Shown here one piece after another: positions 1 through 11,446 of a stretch of 64,000 nucleotides of DNA (its first letter is position 1; every line of letters begins with the position of its first letter). The notes under the pieces are model-generated. The model had not been told where the DNA came from, did no database searches, and worked only from the letters and a program-made list of their open reading frames with translations. Both the position numbers and the translations under genes were made by a program. Source of the stretch: Tubulanus polymorphus (lineage: Eukaryota; Nemertea; Palaeonemertea; Tubulaniformes; Tubulanidae); NCBI RefSeq assembly GCF_964204645.1, contig NC_134027.1, positions 24,788,485 through 24,852,484 on the forward strand, given 5' to 3'.

Positions 1-783
1 ACGTGAACCAGTATAACCCGTAGCCCGGAGGGTTCACACGAACCTGTATAACCCGTAGCCTGGGAGGGTTCACACGAACCTGTATAACCCGTAGTGAGGA
101 GGGTTCACACGTGAATCAGTATAACCCGTAGCCCGGAGGGTTCACACGAACCAGTATAACTCGTAGCCTGGAGGGTTCACACGAACCAGTATAACTCGTA
201 GCCTGGAGGGTTCACACGTGAATCAGTATAACCCGTAGCCTGGAGGGTTCACACGAACCAGCATAACCCGTAGCCTGGAGGGTTCACACGAACCAGTATA
301 ACTCGTAGCCTGGAGGGTTCACACGTGAATCAGTATAACCCGTAGCCTGGAGGGTTCACACGAACCAGCATAACCCGTAGCCTGGAGGGTTCACACGTGA
401 ATCAGTAAAACCCGTAGTGAGGAGGGTTCACACACGAACCTGTATAACTCGTAGCCTGGAGGGTTCACACACGAACCAGTATAACCCGTAGCCTGGAGAG
501 TTCACACGAACCAGTATAACCCGTAGTGAGGAGGGTTCACACGTGAATCAGTAAAACCCGTAGTGAGGAGGGTTCACACGAACCTGTATAACCCGTAGCC
601 TGTAGGGTTCACACGAACCTGTATAACCCATAGTGAGGAGGGTTCACACGTGAACCAGTATAACCCGTAGCCCGGAGGGTTCACACGAACCAGTATAACC
701 CGTAGCCTGGAGAGTTCACACGAACCTGTATAACCCGTAGCCTGGAGGGTTCACACGTGAATCAGTATAACCCGTAGTGAGAA
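1..783. repeat. 36-bp minisatellite (left window edge)
   Basis: About 20 tandem copies of a roughly 36-bp unit. The core reads CAGTATAACCCGTAG followed by a CCTGGAGGGTTCACACG-type half. Two unit variants alternate (CCTGGAGGG or GTGAGGAGGG after the core) and some units carry an extra GTG after ACAC. The array runs off the left edge, so its full size is unknown. No reading frame is maintained. Confidence 0.95.
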
Positions 784-1342
784 GGAACCTTAAAAGCTTT
801 GCAAGGCCTTCTTTGTTGAATACGTGTAAGAAATGACCATCACTACAGAAAGGTGCAGATAAAAAGGGCACGACACTGAAATATGTGTCATCAATCCTGC
901 GTGATATTGCCCTTTTGGATTTACCCTTAAAAGCATCTGGCTACGTGCCAAATGTTTGAGGCTAAAAATCATTGATACCTTTTTTCTCATCTCTGCATAG
1001 ATGACCCGGTAAGTATCTAGCATTACTTTTCAAAAATTCACGATCGAGCTAAATAACATACCCAGCACTTATAGAAGTTAACTGATTGCAAATGTGATTG
1101 CACATTATCTCGTCCGAGGAGGAAGGTTGATGTGGAATGATCTGCTGGAACCTTGGACCCTTAGACAAATATTTAAGGGCGAAGATTTTGAGTCCATATC
1201 TGAACACAACAGTGGAAAACAACTCGGATACACTAGATTATCGTTTACTGCAAACATAGAATTTCATCTTGAATACGTAAATTCTAATTTCATACTGAAT
1301 ACTGAGGACTATCAGTTATAACGAACAGATTTTCTGGTCTCC
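784..1342. other. No gene seen; degenerate MITE-G end
   Basis: Short open frames here have no recognisable domain or splice context. A fragment near 955-990 (GATACC followed by TTTCTC) resembles the terminal repeat of the MITE-G family seen intact at 33661-33889. Confidence 0.5.
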
Positions 1343-1484
1343 AGGGGCCAGTTGCACAGTCGTGACTTAAGTCCACAAGTGGTCTTAAAACTTAAGACTG
1401 GTCTTAAGTTGTTAGATTGTCTATAGAACTAAGTTGGTCTTAGACTGGTCTTATGTCTAAGCTATGACTATGCAACCGGCCCCT
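1343..1484. mobile_element. MITE-A, copy 1
   Basis: A 142-bp element with imperfect terminal inverted repeats: the left end starts AGGGGCCAGTTGCACAGTC and the right end is the reverse complement of AGGGGCCGGTTGCATAGTC. The interior carries the phrase GACTGGTCTTAAGTTGTTAG, which also forms tandem arrays at 11.9, 26.1 and 27.2 kb. No transposase is encoded. Confidence 0.75.
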
Positions 1485-2319
1485 GAAGTTCGTTTTAATG
1501 AGGTTCCACTGTAGTTTCATACTGGATATAACAGTGAACTATCAACAGATTTTCTGGTGTGTGACGTCAATAGTTTTAGTCGTGCCCAATCAATCCTTCA
1601 TTGAAATATAGTAATCCATATACACGTTTAGTAATCTACCGGGTGCTATAGAAATTAAATCAGTGTTACATGCACTATTACTACTTCAATACAAAAAGTT
1701 CGTCGCCCCCTTTACATTCGATTGATCATAAATAACGTCGGGTCTTAGATTTGAACAAAAACAAAAGCTCTAATCCGTCATACGAAAAGCTGTATCAATA
1801 CAATAAGATCTCAAGGGTTTATTATCAAACAAAACATTATATAGGTCAATATCCGCGCGTATAAACGCGTCTGTTCTAGACTGCCATGGAAAAAATGAAA
1901 AAATCTATCACCGGAAAAAAAAAACAACTACGTAACAACTATATGAACTGGCTTATACAGAACAATCATATATTTATTCATCGCACGTGCCACATACAAC
2001 GCGCCTGAATACTCCAGACGTTCGTCTGAATAGAGATTTATTTATATTTTGTATAATATGTTACATTATTATTAAAGATTATCTCGATTACTCGGGACCC
2101 GTCAAACTCGGGAAAAACCGGGGCCGACAAAATCCGAGCGAGGCATTTTATTGTTTCGTCTACGCGAAACGATAAAAACGAAAACGATAACAATCGTCGA
2201 CCATTTTCTTTCGGTGCGAATATCTTCTAGTTTGCAGAGAAGTTTGTATGGGAATCAATCCCGACTAATAAAAGAATCTTACTTGAAAGTTTACTGAAAA
2301 TTACCGACAATATATATTG
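1485..2319. other. No gene seen
   Basis: AT-rich single-copy sequence up to the foldback element. I see no exon-like frame with splice sites and no known repeat, apart from the ATATTG at 2314-2319 that is the left target duplication of the next element. Confidence 0.5.
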
Positions 2320-5300
2320 TATGGTGGCTGATAAGGGCCATAGCGTAAAATTCCTGGTATGTAAATGAGGGCGCCAGAACGCCAGAACGCCAAAACGAAA
2401 AAAAACGTCCAATTTTCTCTAAAAGTTCGTTTTGGCGCGCCAAAACAAAGAAAATTCCGTTTTGGCGCCCCCGCCAAAACGAACTTTCATTTTGGCGCCC
2501 CCGCCAAAACGAACTTTCGTTTTGGCGCCCCCGCCAAAACAACGAAAAACGTCCAATTTTCTCTAAAAGTTCGTTTTGGCGCGCCAAAACAAAGAAAATT
2601 CCGTTTTGGCGCCCCCGCCAAAACGAACTTTCATTTTGGCGCCCCCGCCAAAACGAACTTTCGTTTTGGCGCCCCCGCCAAAACAACGAAAAACGTCCAA
2701 TTTTCTCTAAAAGTTCGTTTTGGCGCGCCAAAACAAAGAAAATTCCGTTTTGGCGCCCCCGCCAAAACGAACTTTCATTTTGGCGCCCCCGCCAAAACGA
2801 ACTTTCGTTTTGGCGCCCCCGCCAAAACAACGAAAAACGTCGAAATTTCTCTAAAAGTTCGTTTTGGCGCGCCAAAACGGAGAATATTCCGTTTTGGCGC
2901 CCCCGCCAAAACGAACTTTCATTTTGGCGCCCCCGCCAAAACGAACTTTCGTTTTGGCGCCCCCGCCAAAACAACGAAAAACGTCGAAATTTCTCTGAAA
3001 GTTCGTTTTGGCGCGCCAAAACAAAGAAAAGTTCGTTTTGGCGCGGTTATTTCCGTTTTGGCGCCCCCGCCAAAACAAGCATTCAACCACTGTAAAATTA
3101 TTTTTCAAATTGGCGCGTTGATCTTGTGTGTAATTTGCATAAATTTGCATAAATGAAAATATTTTACGTATATATAGAATTATTTTACGTGGTTTAAAGT
3201 TCGTATTGGCGGGGGCGCCAAAACGAAAGTTCGTTTTGGCGGGGGCGCCAAAACGGAATATTCGTTGTTTTGGCGCGCCAAAACGAACTTTCGTTTTGGC
3301 GCCCCCGCCAAAACAACGAAAAACGTCCAATTTTCTCTAAAAGTTCGTTTTGGCGCGCCAAAACAAAGAAAATTCCGTTTTGGCGCCCCCGCCAAAACGA
3401 ACTTTCATTTTGGCGCCCCCGCCAAAACGAACTTTCGTTTTGGCGCCCCCGCCAAAACAACGAAAAACGTCCAATTTTCTCTAAAAGTTCGTTTTGGCGC
3501 GCCAAAACAAAGAAAATTCCGTTTTGGCGCCCCCGCCAAAACGAACTTTCATTTTGGCGCCCCCGCCAAAACGAACTTTCGTTTTGGCGCCCCCGCCAAA
3601 ACAACGAAAAACGTCGAAATTTCTCTAAAAGTTCGTTTTGGCGCGCCAAAACGGAGAATATTCCGTTTTGGCGCCCCCGCCAAAACGAACTTTCATTTTG
3701 GCGCCCCCGCCAAAACGAACTTTCGTTTTGGCGCCCCCGCCAAAACAACGAAAAACGTCGAAATTTCTCTGAAAGTTCGTTTTGGCGCGCCAAAACAAAG
3801 AAAAGTTCGTTTTGGCGCGGTTATTTCCGTTTTGGCGCCCCCGCCAAAACAAGCATTCAACCACTGTAAAATTATTTTTCAAATTGGCGCGTTGATCTTG
3901 TGTGTAATTTGCATAAATTTGCATAAATGAAAATATTTTACGTATATATAGAATTATTTTACGTGGTTTAAAGTTCGTATTGGCGGGGGCGCCAAAACGA
4001 AAGTTCGTTTTGGCGGGGGCGCCAAAACGGAATATTCGTTGTTTTGGCGCGCCAAAACGAACTTTCAGAGAAAATTGGACGTTTTTCGTTGTTTTGGCGG
4101 GGGCGCCAAAACCAAAGTTCGTTTTGGCGGGGGCGCCAAAATGAAAGTTCGTTTTGGCGGGGGCGCCAAAACGGAATTTTCTTTGTTTTGGCGCGCCAAA
4201 ACGAACTTTTAGAGAAAATTGGACGTTTTTCGTTGTTTTGGCGGGGGCGCCAAAACCAAAGTTCGTTTTGGCGGGGGCGCCAAAATGAAAGTTCGTTTTG
4301 GCGGGGGCGCCAAAACGGAATTTTCTTTGTTTTGGCGCGCCAAAACGAACTTTTAGAGAAAATTGGACGTTTTTCGTTGTTTTGGCGGGGGCGCCAAAAC
4401 CAAAGTTCGTTTTGGCGGGGGCGCCAAAATGAAAGTTCGTTTTGGCGGGGGCGCCATAACGGAATTTTCTTTGTTTTGGCGCGCCAAAACGAACTTTTAG
4501 AGAAAATTGGACGTTTTTCGTTGTTTTGGCGGGGGCGCCAAAACCAAAGTTCGTTTTGGCGGGGGCGCCAAAATGAAAGTTCGTTTTGGCGGGGGCGCCA
4601 AAACGGAATTTTCTTTGTTTTGGCGCGCCAAAACGAACTTTTAGAGAAAATTGGACGTTTTTCGTTGTTTTGGCGGGGGCGCCAAAACGAAAGTTCGTTT
4701 TGGCGGGGGCGCCAAAATGAAAGTTCGTTTTGGCGGGGGCGCCAAAACGGAATATTCTCCGTTTTGGCGCGCCAAAACGAACTTTTAGAGAAAATTGGAC
4801 GTTTTTCGTTGTTTTGGCGGGGGCGCCAAAACGAAAGTTCGTTTTGGCGGGGGCGCCAAAATGAAAGTTCGTTTTGGCGGGGGCGCCAAAACGGAATATT
4901 CTCCGTTTTGGCGCGCCAAAACGAACTTTTAGAGAAAATTGGACGTTTTTCGTTGTTTTGGCGGGGGCGCCAAAACCAAAGTTCGTTTTGGCGGGGGCGC
5001 CAAAATGAAAGTTCGTTTTGGCGGGGGCGCCAAAACGGAATTTTCTTTGTTTTGGCGCGCCAAAACGAACTTTTAGAGAAAATTGGACGTTTTTCGTTGT
5101 TTTGGCGGGGGCGCCAAAACCAAAGTTCGTTTTGGCGGGGGCGCCAAAATGAAAGTTCGTTTTGGCGGGGGCGCCAAAACGGAATTTTCTTTGTTTTGGC
5201 GCGCCAAAACGAACTTTTAGAGAAAATTGGACGTTTTTCGTTGTTTTGGCGGGGGCGCCAAAACCAAAGTTCGTTTTGGCGGGGGCGCCAAAATGAAAGT

Positions 5301-5895
5301 TCGTTTTGGCGGGGGCGCCAAAACGGAATTTTCTTTGTTTTGGCGCGCCAAAAAGAACTTTTAGAGAAAATTGGACGTTTTTCGTTGTTTTGGCGGGGGC
5401 GCCAAAACGAAAGTTCGTTTTGGCGGGGGCGCCAAAATGAAAGTTCGTTTTGGCGGGGGCGCCAAAACGGAATATTCTCCGTTTTGGCGCGCCAAAACGA
5501 ACTTTTAGAGAAAATTGGACGTTTTTCGTTGTTTTGGCGGGGGCGCCAAAACGAAAGTTCGTTTTGGCGGGGGCGCCAAAATGAAAGTTCGTTTTGGCGG
5601 GGGCGCCAAAACGGAATATTCTCCGTTTTGGCGCGCCAAAACGAACTTTTAGAGAAAATTGGACGTTTTTCGTTGTTTTGGCGGGGGCGCCAAAACGAAA
5701 GTTCGTTTTGGCGGGGGCGCCAAAATGAAAGTTCGTTTTGGCGGGGGCGCCAAAACGGAATATTCTCCGTTTTGGCGCGCCAAAACGAACTTTTAGAGAA
5801 AATTGGACGTTTTTTTTCGTTATGGCGTTCTGGCGTTCTGGCGCCCTCATTTACATACCAGGAATTTTACGCTATGGCCCTTATCAGCCACCATA
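2320..5895. mobile_element. Giant foldback element of 144-bp palindromic units
   Basis: The two ends are near-perfect inverted repeats. About 127 bp starting TATGGTGGCTGATAAGGGCC at 2320 match the complement of the end at 5895, with one difference seen. ATATTG (2314-2319 and 5896-5901) flanks both sides as a 6-bp target duplication. Between the ends are more than 20 copies of a 144-bp unit. Each unit contains one TTTTGGCGCGCCAAAA palindrome and three TTTTGGCGGGGGCGCCAAAA near-palindromes. Units point one way in 2368-3080 and 3270-3860 and the opposite way in 3980-5820, so the element can fold into one very large hairpin. 144 is divisible by 3, so long open frames appear on both strands (up to 741 codons); they are low-complexity and not credible genes. 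No transposase is present, so it would be non-autonomous. Collapse or expansion during assembly cannot be excluded. Confidence 0.85.
3048..4054. repeat. 774-bp internal direct duplication inside the foldback element
   Basis: The only non-palindromic spacer of the element occurs twice, at about 3081-3205 and 3855-3979, exactly 774 bp apart, with the same flanking half-units. After the first spacer the array flips orientation at about 3205 and flips back near 3275. After the second it stays flipped to the right end. Unequal exchange or replication slippage between units would produce this. Confidence 0.85.
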
Positions 5896-5901
5896 ATATT
5901 G

Positions 5902-6611
5902 CTTTAAAAATTGGCAATAACTCGATATGAGAATAACATGGAAATTCAAACGGATCGCGGGACTGCCGGTGGTGCATGGCGTACCACTGTAAGCACCGCG
6001 ATGACACTCAAATCTCGCTGGTAATCCGAAGATTGATGAATCAAATACTAGCAATTGTGTAGAGCACATCCACCACACACTATCCCACACATTGCCTTCA
6101 AAAAGAAAACTATATCTTGAAAGTTTATTGACGCCTTGAAAAATAACACATTCTTGCTTGATATCATCGAAGATAAAAACGATGGTATAATATGGAAGAT
6201 ATATAAACTTATTTAGACTTTGAATATTCGATAATTGACCGGCAACCAGTCTAGCGCCGATATATTGCTGACGTAGTGCACATCTTCTCAAAAATTATTA
6301 TCAAAATTCATCAAATGTAAAATAAGAGTTGGGAACTATAGCTAGTCGGTTCGAAATCATAGTTCTTATATAAATGTTTGCTCGTCTATACTTAAGGAGT
6401 CTTCAAACCCGGCCACACGGAGACGAAATCGTACTTAACAACATAAGTTCCGTCACGAAACGAAGTTCTGTTCTCGAAGCGAAACGTACTTTGATGGCGC
6501 GTTGCTGTCCCGTTGTACTTTTCGTCATGCGTGTCAGTGACCGCGTAAACTTTGAATGATGTAGAGAAATAGAAAAACAAATCTCCCAGAAAAATATGCG
6601 GTGAAAAATTG
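5902..6611. other. No gene seen
   Basis: Single-copy sequence with short open frames lacking domains. A small piece around 6237-6260 (GGCAACCAGTCTAG) matches the ends of the MITE-H family described at 10.1 kb. Confidence 0.5.
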
Positions 6612-6765
<154 letters not shown>

Positions 6766-7138
6766 CTTGTGCCCTTGGTAGCATGAAATCATATCATGTC
6801 AAGACATATTTTTATTGTCTGCTTGACATTTAAAAAGAACTGTAATATCTGCAATCTGATTCGTCTCCGTTTCATTTCTCACAAGTTTATGTAAATTGTT
6901 TTCATTCGCGTCTGTCCGGAGTGTGGCTCGTGTTACCTGTAGTATCAAAAATACGTATTTTTAGTAGTATCGATATACAAAACCTCCAACCTTGAGCTGT
7001 TTCTTTTTAAAGCCGTTTAAAAGCCAGATAGTCTCAAGTGATTCTGACTTTTAACCAATTGCTCGGAGGGATGAAGTTCTCTTGTGCGAAAGAGCTTTGC
7101 AAAACTCTTTTCCTCGATTAGTTGCTGTTAATAATTCA

Positions 7139-7232
7139 ATTCAATTTAAAATACTTTATCGCTCTTTAATGTAGCGATACATTATTAGATTATGTACAAT
7201 AAGAAAAGGATAAATTGAATTTTCTTTTAAAG
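7139..7232 (-). mobile_element. Non-LTR retroelement 3' tail (degenerate)
   Basis: Reading the minus strand, it resembles the tail at 31688-31800: TTGTACATAATCTAATAATG, then a CTTTAATG-like phrase, then AT-rich repeats. Only the 3' end is left and no coding part was found. The rest of 6762-7344 shows no gene. Confidence 0.4.
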
Positions 7233-7352
7233 AAAATAATCATACTGAATAGAACTATATCGTTGTATTATTCCACGTGGAACCTCGTTATAACGAACTT
7301 CAGAAGACCAAAATTTCGATTTGTTATAATACATAGCGTGGTCGAACTTTAG

Positions 7353-7679
7353 CATCCTCGCTTGCCAGGGGTCCGGTATCACTCCCGAACTCGCTTCCAC
7401 CAGCCCCCTGGCCTCACGAAGCGTGATTTCATTACTGGCGCTGTTGCGCGTGACGTCATATATAGATTTGCGAAATACTTCCTTGTTCGGTAAAACGTTC
7501 GCTGATTGGTCAATTTAACGGGAAAACCAACAGAAGTCTACTGACGGTTTGTTACAAGCGCTGTGATTGGTACGACCGGATTCTGGTCGGCTAGTAACGA
7601 CTCCAACGACTCGTGAGGTCAAGGGGTTTGGCGAACAGCTTTAGCGTAGTGGGTTCGAATCCCTTGACGGGTGAAGATG
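7353..7679. mobile_element. MITE-B, full-length copy 1 (327 bp)
   Basis: Starts CATCCTCGCTTGCC and ends GGGTGAAGATG, a short imperfect terminal inverted repeat. It is flanked by AACTTTAG at 7345-7352 and 7680-7687, an 8-bp target duplication (9 if the terminal G is counted). Near the 3' end is GTGGGTTCGAATCCC, which fits a tRNA B-box. A copy of identical length lies at 62929-63255 and an internally deleted one at 10224-10327. It encodes nothing. The 8-9 bp duplication would suit a Mutator-like or related DNA transposase supplied in trans. Confidence 0.85.
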
Positions 7680-7689
7680 AACTTTAGGC

Positions 7690-7950
7690 GCATTTGTTTG
7701 AAATCGGTTTCTATAAAACTATTTATATCGGTTAATTGCGTCATAAACCGGTTTGCCGTAGAGTGAACAAATGCGACAGAACGAAGAAAAGTCGGAAATT
7801 TCCTTATTAGGCCATGTTGAAAAGTCGGTTTGATGTTGCAAACAGCTCGCAAAGCAGTTTAGTCGGTTTACGAGAACCGTTTAGGTTTACGCTGAACAAA
7901 GATGCCGGTTTTTCCAAACCGGTTTGTAAACCGGTTTGGAAACCGGTATG
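7690..7950. promoter_or_regulatory. Cluster of AACCGGTT-type palindromes
   Basis: CCGGTTT or its complement recurs several times between 7697 and 7945. The tightest part (about 7911-7942) is an inverted repeat with 12-bp arms, TTTCCAAACCGG and its complement, around an 8-bp loop, followed at once by another AACCGG. AACCGGTT is the known Grainyhead/CP2-type half-site pair. Whether it works as an enhancer is an inference; it could also be the core of a small MITE. Confidence 0.3.
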
Positions 7951-8859
7951 AGCAAAGACGATTTTCCTTCAAACCAAACAAATGCAGACCAATGCTCGGT
8001 CAGATAGAACGGCAACCAGTCTACCTGACTAACCTGGTTCTAACCGACTGTAGGCTTTCCGCTATAAAATTGATTAGATTTTTCTTTTCTTTTGAGATGA
8101 AATCCTATCTACTATCTAATAAACCCCATATGGTAGCTCAAAAGTTGGTAGAATGATAGGCGGATAAATACCATAGTAACAATGAGCTTTTACCCTGATG
8201 CCGAAACATACTTCTCGGCAGTAGGGCATACCCCATATTTATTTTTTCCAGTTCATTTGGATCCCCTATGACAAATCAATATCAGTTTTGGATATATTTT
8301 CACATTAACATGTTTTTTGGAAGGAGTCACATGACCCCCAAGCTGCTTCATTATTAGTTTAGAGTACCTAAATATTTTTAGAGAAACTTCATAATATACA
8401 AAAAGGGCATCCTTTAATGCCCAATATTCCATATATGACCCCAATTTGTTGATTAAAAACGTACAAGCTACGTTCTGGCTATGGGTCATTACGGCCCCTT
8501 GGGTTAAAGTGGTAAATTTGATTTTATGGAGCGCCACCTGGTGAGTTTTCTACTAACCGATAAGGCTCATATGTAAAATTGGGCTTTTTAGGTAGCACAA
8601 GTGCTCTTAAACACATCGAAGAACTCCGGAAACACACCATCAGCAGTTCTGAAATTGATGACCGGCTAAATAGGTGGGGTCATATATGACCCGCAGGGCG
8701 TCCCAGGGTTAATTGACACTACGTCAACTATCCACTGGTTAACTGTAACCAACTCAGTGTTGAGCACCTGCAGCCCTAGTTCTTCATTGCGAACCTGCGA
8801 CAACCCTTTATATCATACGTATACCAATTGGGTTCCAACCTGTTACAACCCGGTTCATA
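7951..8859. other. No gene seen
   Basis: Short open frames on both strands, including a minus-strand one of 94 codons at 8253-8537, have no recognisable domain. A GGCAACCAGTCTACC piece near 8010 matches the MITE-H end. Confidence 0.45.
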
Positions 8860-8952
8860 CTGGGATTAGTTTTATAGACTGGTATTAACTTTAATCCGGG
8901 GTGGGGGGCTAACTCTGAGTTAAAATTAATACCAGCATAAAGGCAGACCCAG
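8860..8952. mobile_element. MITE-E, copy 1
   Basis: A 93-bp element whose ends (CTGGGATTAGTTTTATAGAC, and the complement of CTGGGTCTGCCTTTATGCTG) are imperfect inverted repeats. A closer-to-intact relative is at 58677-58786. Confidence 0.6.
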
Positions 8953-9118
8953 ATTTCTCAGGTTTATAAAGTTCTAAGGAATTACACTAGATGGCGTGCT
9001 AGTTTTAGAAACTCTGTCAACTAAACCATTTTGTCCAATTTACTTTGAGAATCGAGAAAAACGGTCGTTTCAATTTAAGTTCAGTAAATAACTACATTGC
9101 CTAATTAACTAATTTACG

Positions 9119-9400
9119 AGGCTGAAAAAATGATACCTTGTTTCTCCCGTTTGCTTAGATTTAAAGCAACCCGGCCGGCTGGCCGCCAATCTAACCGGTA
9201 CATAGCATTTTTTCAAAAAAATCATGATAAATTTTACCATAACAAGACCCGGCAGCGTTAGAAATGAAATGGATTACAAATTCTATTCCGGATACGGACA
9301 TCTCCAAATAGGCTGTATTCACGTACCTATGAGACCTGAACAATACCTTGTTTTTCGAAGATAGGTTTTTGATCGATTGTACATACAAAAATAATATACT
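9119..9400. mobile_element. MITE-G, partial
   Basis: Begins AGGCTGAAAAAATGATACC and TTGTTTCTC, the terminal repeat of the family that is intact at 33661-33889. It shares further interior words (CTGGCCG, AGACCCGGCAG-like) but lacks the matching right end. Confidence 0.5.
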
Positions 9401-10103
9401 ACAGACTTCTCATCGAAATCCAGAAGAACAATATGAGCTTCTGAGCTTCATACGAGAATTCTTACCTCGATATATTCTGAGAATGCGCTCTGGGTAATTA
9501 GAACGTTATTCAAAACTGTATGGATTGGAATATTCACGCGATGAAATCATCACAATGATGATATCAGATTTCAGCTGGTGGGAGAGCGGAGCTGTGTTTG
9601 GGCGTGGACCCACGGGTCTTGTTACATCACCATCAGATGTTCAGCGTTACCCCTGAATGAACTCTTTTAAATTTCTGCTTTTTACCGGCATTTTTTGCAA
9701 TCCTTTTAAACTTGGACACTTAGATATGCTGTTTAAGGCATCTCACCCATCCACGGTGTACAAAAATGCCATTGAATGCGTCACAGGACCTCCAAACCTT
9801 GGATCTGCACGTAAATGCGCTCCTCCCGTCTTCGACGCGGGATATAATGACAAAAACACGAAAATAAAAACTCAAATATCTAAAATAGCAGTGACGAGTA
9901 ATTAAGAAACAGTTTTAGGTGCCGTGTCGGAGGCACTATAGCTATTGTCATTTTGTGTTTTTAGTAATCAGTTTGGCTTTATAGAGGTCCATATCGGACT
10001 GATCCTACAGTTGTATCGTTCATATTGAATTCCTGACTGTCGTAAACATTTTAGTCCATTCTCAAGTCTAATCTTTCTATCAACATGCTTTTGAAGAATC
10101 AAT
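9401..10103. other. No gene seen
   Basis: Single-copy sequence. An 82-codon open frame at 9657-9905 (+) has no recognisable domain or splice context. Confidence 0.45.
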
Positions 10104-10365
10104 AGACTGGTTACCGGTCTCTATCTTCGATTAGAATGGGACAGGCAACCAGTCAGAAAGAATCATCACAACTTGTAGACTGGTTGCCGGTCTCTACCTT
10201 CAGATTCTGACTGCGAATGAAGGCATCTTCACCCGTCAAGGGATTCGAACCCACTACGCTAAAGCTGTTCTCCGAACTGGTGGAAGCGAGTTCGGGAGTG
10301 ATACTCGTCTCCTGGCAAGCGAGGATGGAATGAAGGTGGCGAAGAATTGGACAGGCGACCAGTCT
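10104..10365. mobile_element. Two MITE-H copies, the second interrupted
   Basis: Copy one (10104-10154) and copy two (10177-10365) both begin AGACTGGTT and end with its complement (AACCAGTC or GACCAGTCT). Copy two is split by the 104-bp MITE-B derivative at 10224-10327, so MITE-H is the older insertion. Confidence 0.65.
10224..10327. mobile_element. MITE-B, internally deleted copy (104 bp)
   Basis: Inverted relative to the copies at 7353 and 62929. It keeps both ends (CATCTTCACCCGTC and AAGCGAGGATG) and the tRNA-like B-box but has lost about 220 bp of interior. GAATGAAGG flanks it at 10215-10223 and 10328-10336, a perfect 9-bp target duplication, so the deleted form itself transposed. Confidence 0.9.
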
Positions 10366-10904
10366 AGGTTGTTTGCGCAAATTATTCAAAACTTAGTTGG
10401 GACATAAGTCACGAGATGGCGGGCGTCTCATCGTGGTGTGGGCAGTTCGATGTTAATAAAACTCTCGTACACTACTGCAAATCTCTTGTACCCAATAAGG
10501 TCCGGAATAGGGTTCGAGTTGAAGATCCACTAAAATTCTGTCTCCGAAAAGAAAATAGTTCACATTCCGGCACTGAATCAAACAAATTTAAGACAAAGAC
10601 AACTGAATCAAACAGATTTAAGACAAAGACAAGGATCTTAAACTAATAATCGTTTATTATAAAATTCCGTATGAAAAAAACCTTGACAATGAATGAAGTA
10701 TGACGACTTAATACTGAAAAGGCCAAATCTTGCACAAATAAATGAATCGGACCGGGTATGATTTATACATTTCCAGTTAACTTTTCCACATAATTCTTCT
10801 CCACATTGGACAGAAAGACATTTGATTCAGTGAATTTATATTCGGAAATTTGTAAAACTTCAAATGCAATAATAAAGCAAATTTTTAAGTCTTATAAAGC
10901 CTGG
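10366..10904. other. No gene seen
   Basis: AT-rich, with a short two-copy repeat (GAATCAAACAGATTTAAGAC) at about 10578-10632. This may include 3' flanking sequence of the Tudor gene, which ends at 11447 on the minus strand. Confidence 0.4.
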
Positions 10905-11165
10905 GTTGGTTCAACAGGTGTGGGTTTAATTTGAAATGGATCCAGAGTAAAATTAAACCCACACAACTGTGGATCTGGAGACAGAGACAAACTAAACCCA
11001 CACACGACTGTGGAACTGGATCCAGAGACCAACTAAACTCATACAACTGTAAAACTGGATCCAGAGACATCATACCAACAATTACTGTAATACTGAATCC
11101 AATCACATTAAACCCACAACTGTCTGTGGAACTGGATCCAGAATCAAATAAAACCCCCAAATTGA
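10905..11165. repeat. Minisatellite satB, array 1
   Basis: About six degenerate copies of a 38-42 bp unit with the phrase AACTGTGGAACTGGATCCAG. The same unit forms arrays at 16.2, 17.15 and 49.4 kb. The array lies just downstream of the Tudor gene stop codon, possibly in its 3' UTR. Confidence 0.85.
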
Positions 11166-11446
11166 AAAACATATTTGTTTACAACATAATATACAGTCAT
11201 CTATAATATCCATAAAAATTCAGATACGTATGGCGCTGAAACTTTCGCCCCCCCAAAAAAAACAGTTGTCAACGGTTTGCTAACCAGTACAAAGGTAAAA
11301 ATTACAACTTATCAATCAATATATACACAATCTTTAAAGAGTTTGGGAAATGCAGATTTTTTGGGGGATGAATAAACCTGAGACAAATAGTTAAATGAAC
11401 ACGCGTTAAGTCATCCGTAAACCGAGCGAGTCTTAAGGCAGTTTTT

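Noticed and set aside
1-783. CRISPR array
   Set aside because: Units are contiguous and wholly repetitive with no unique spacers, and the DNA is clearly eukaryotic.
3625-5850. Open frames of 741 (-) and 628 (+) codons, and shorter ones at 2291-3930
   Set aside because: They are translations of the 144-bp foldback repeat, open on both strands because 144 is a multiple of three. Residues are periodic (FGAPAKTNF, WRGRQNESSF) with no domain.
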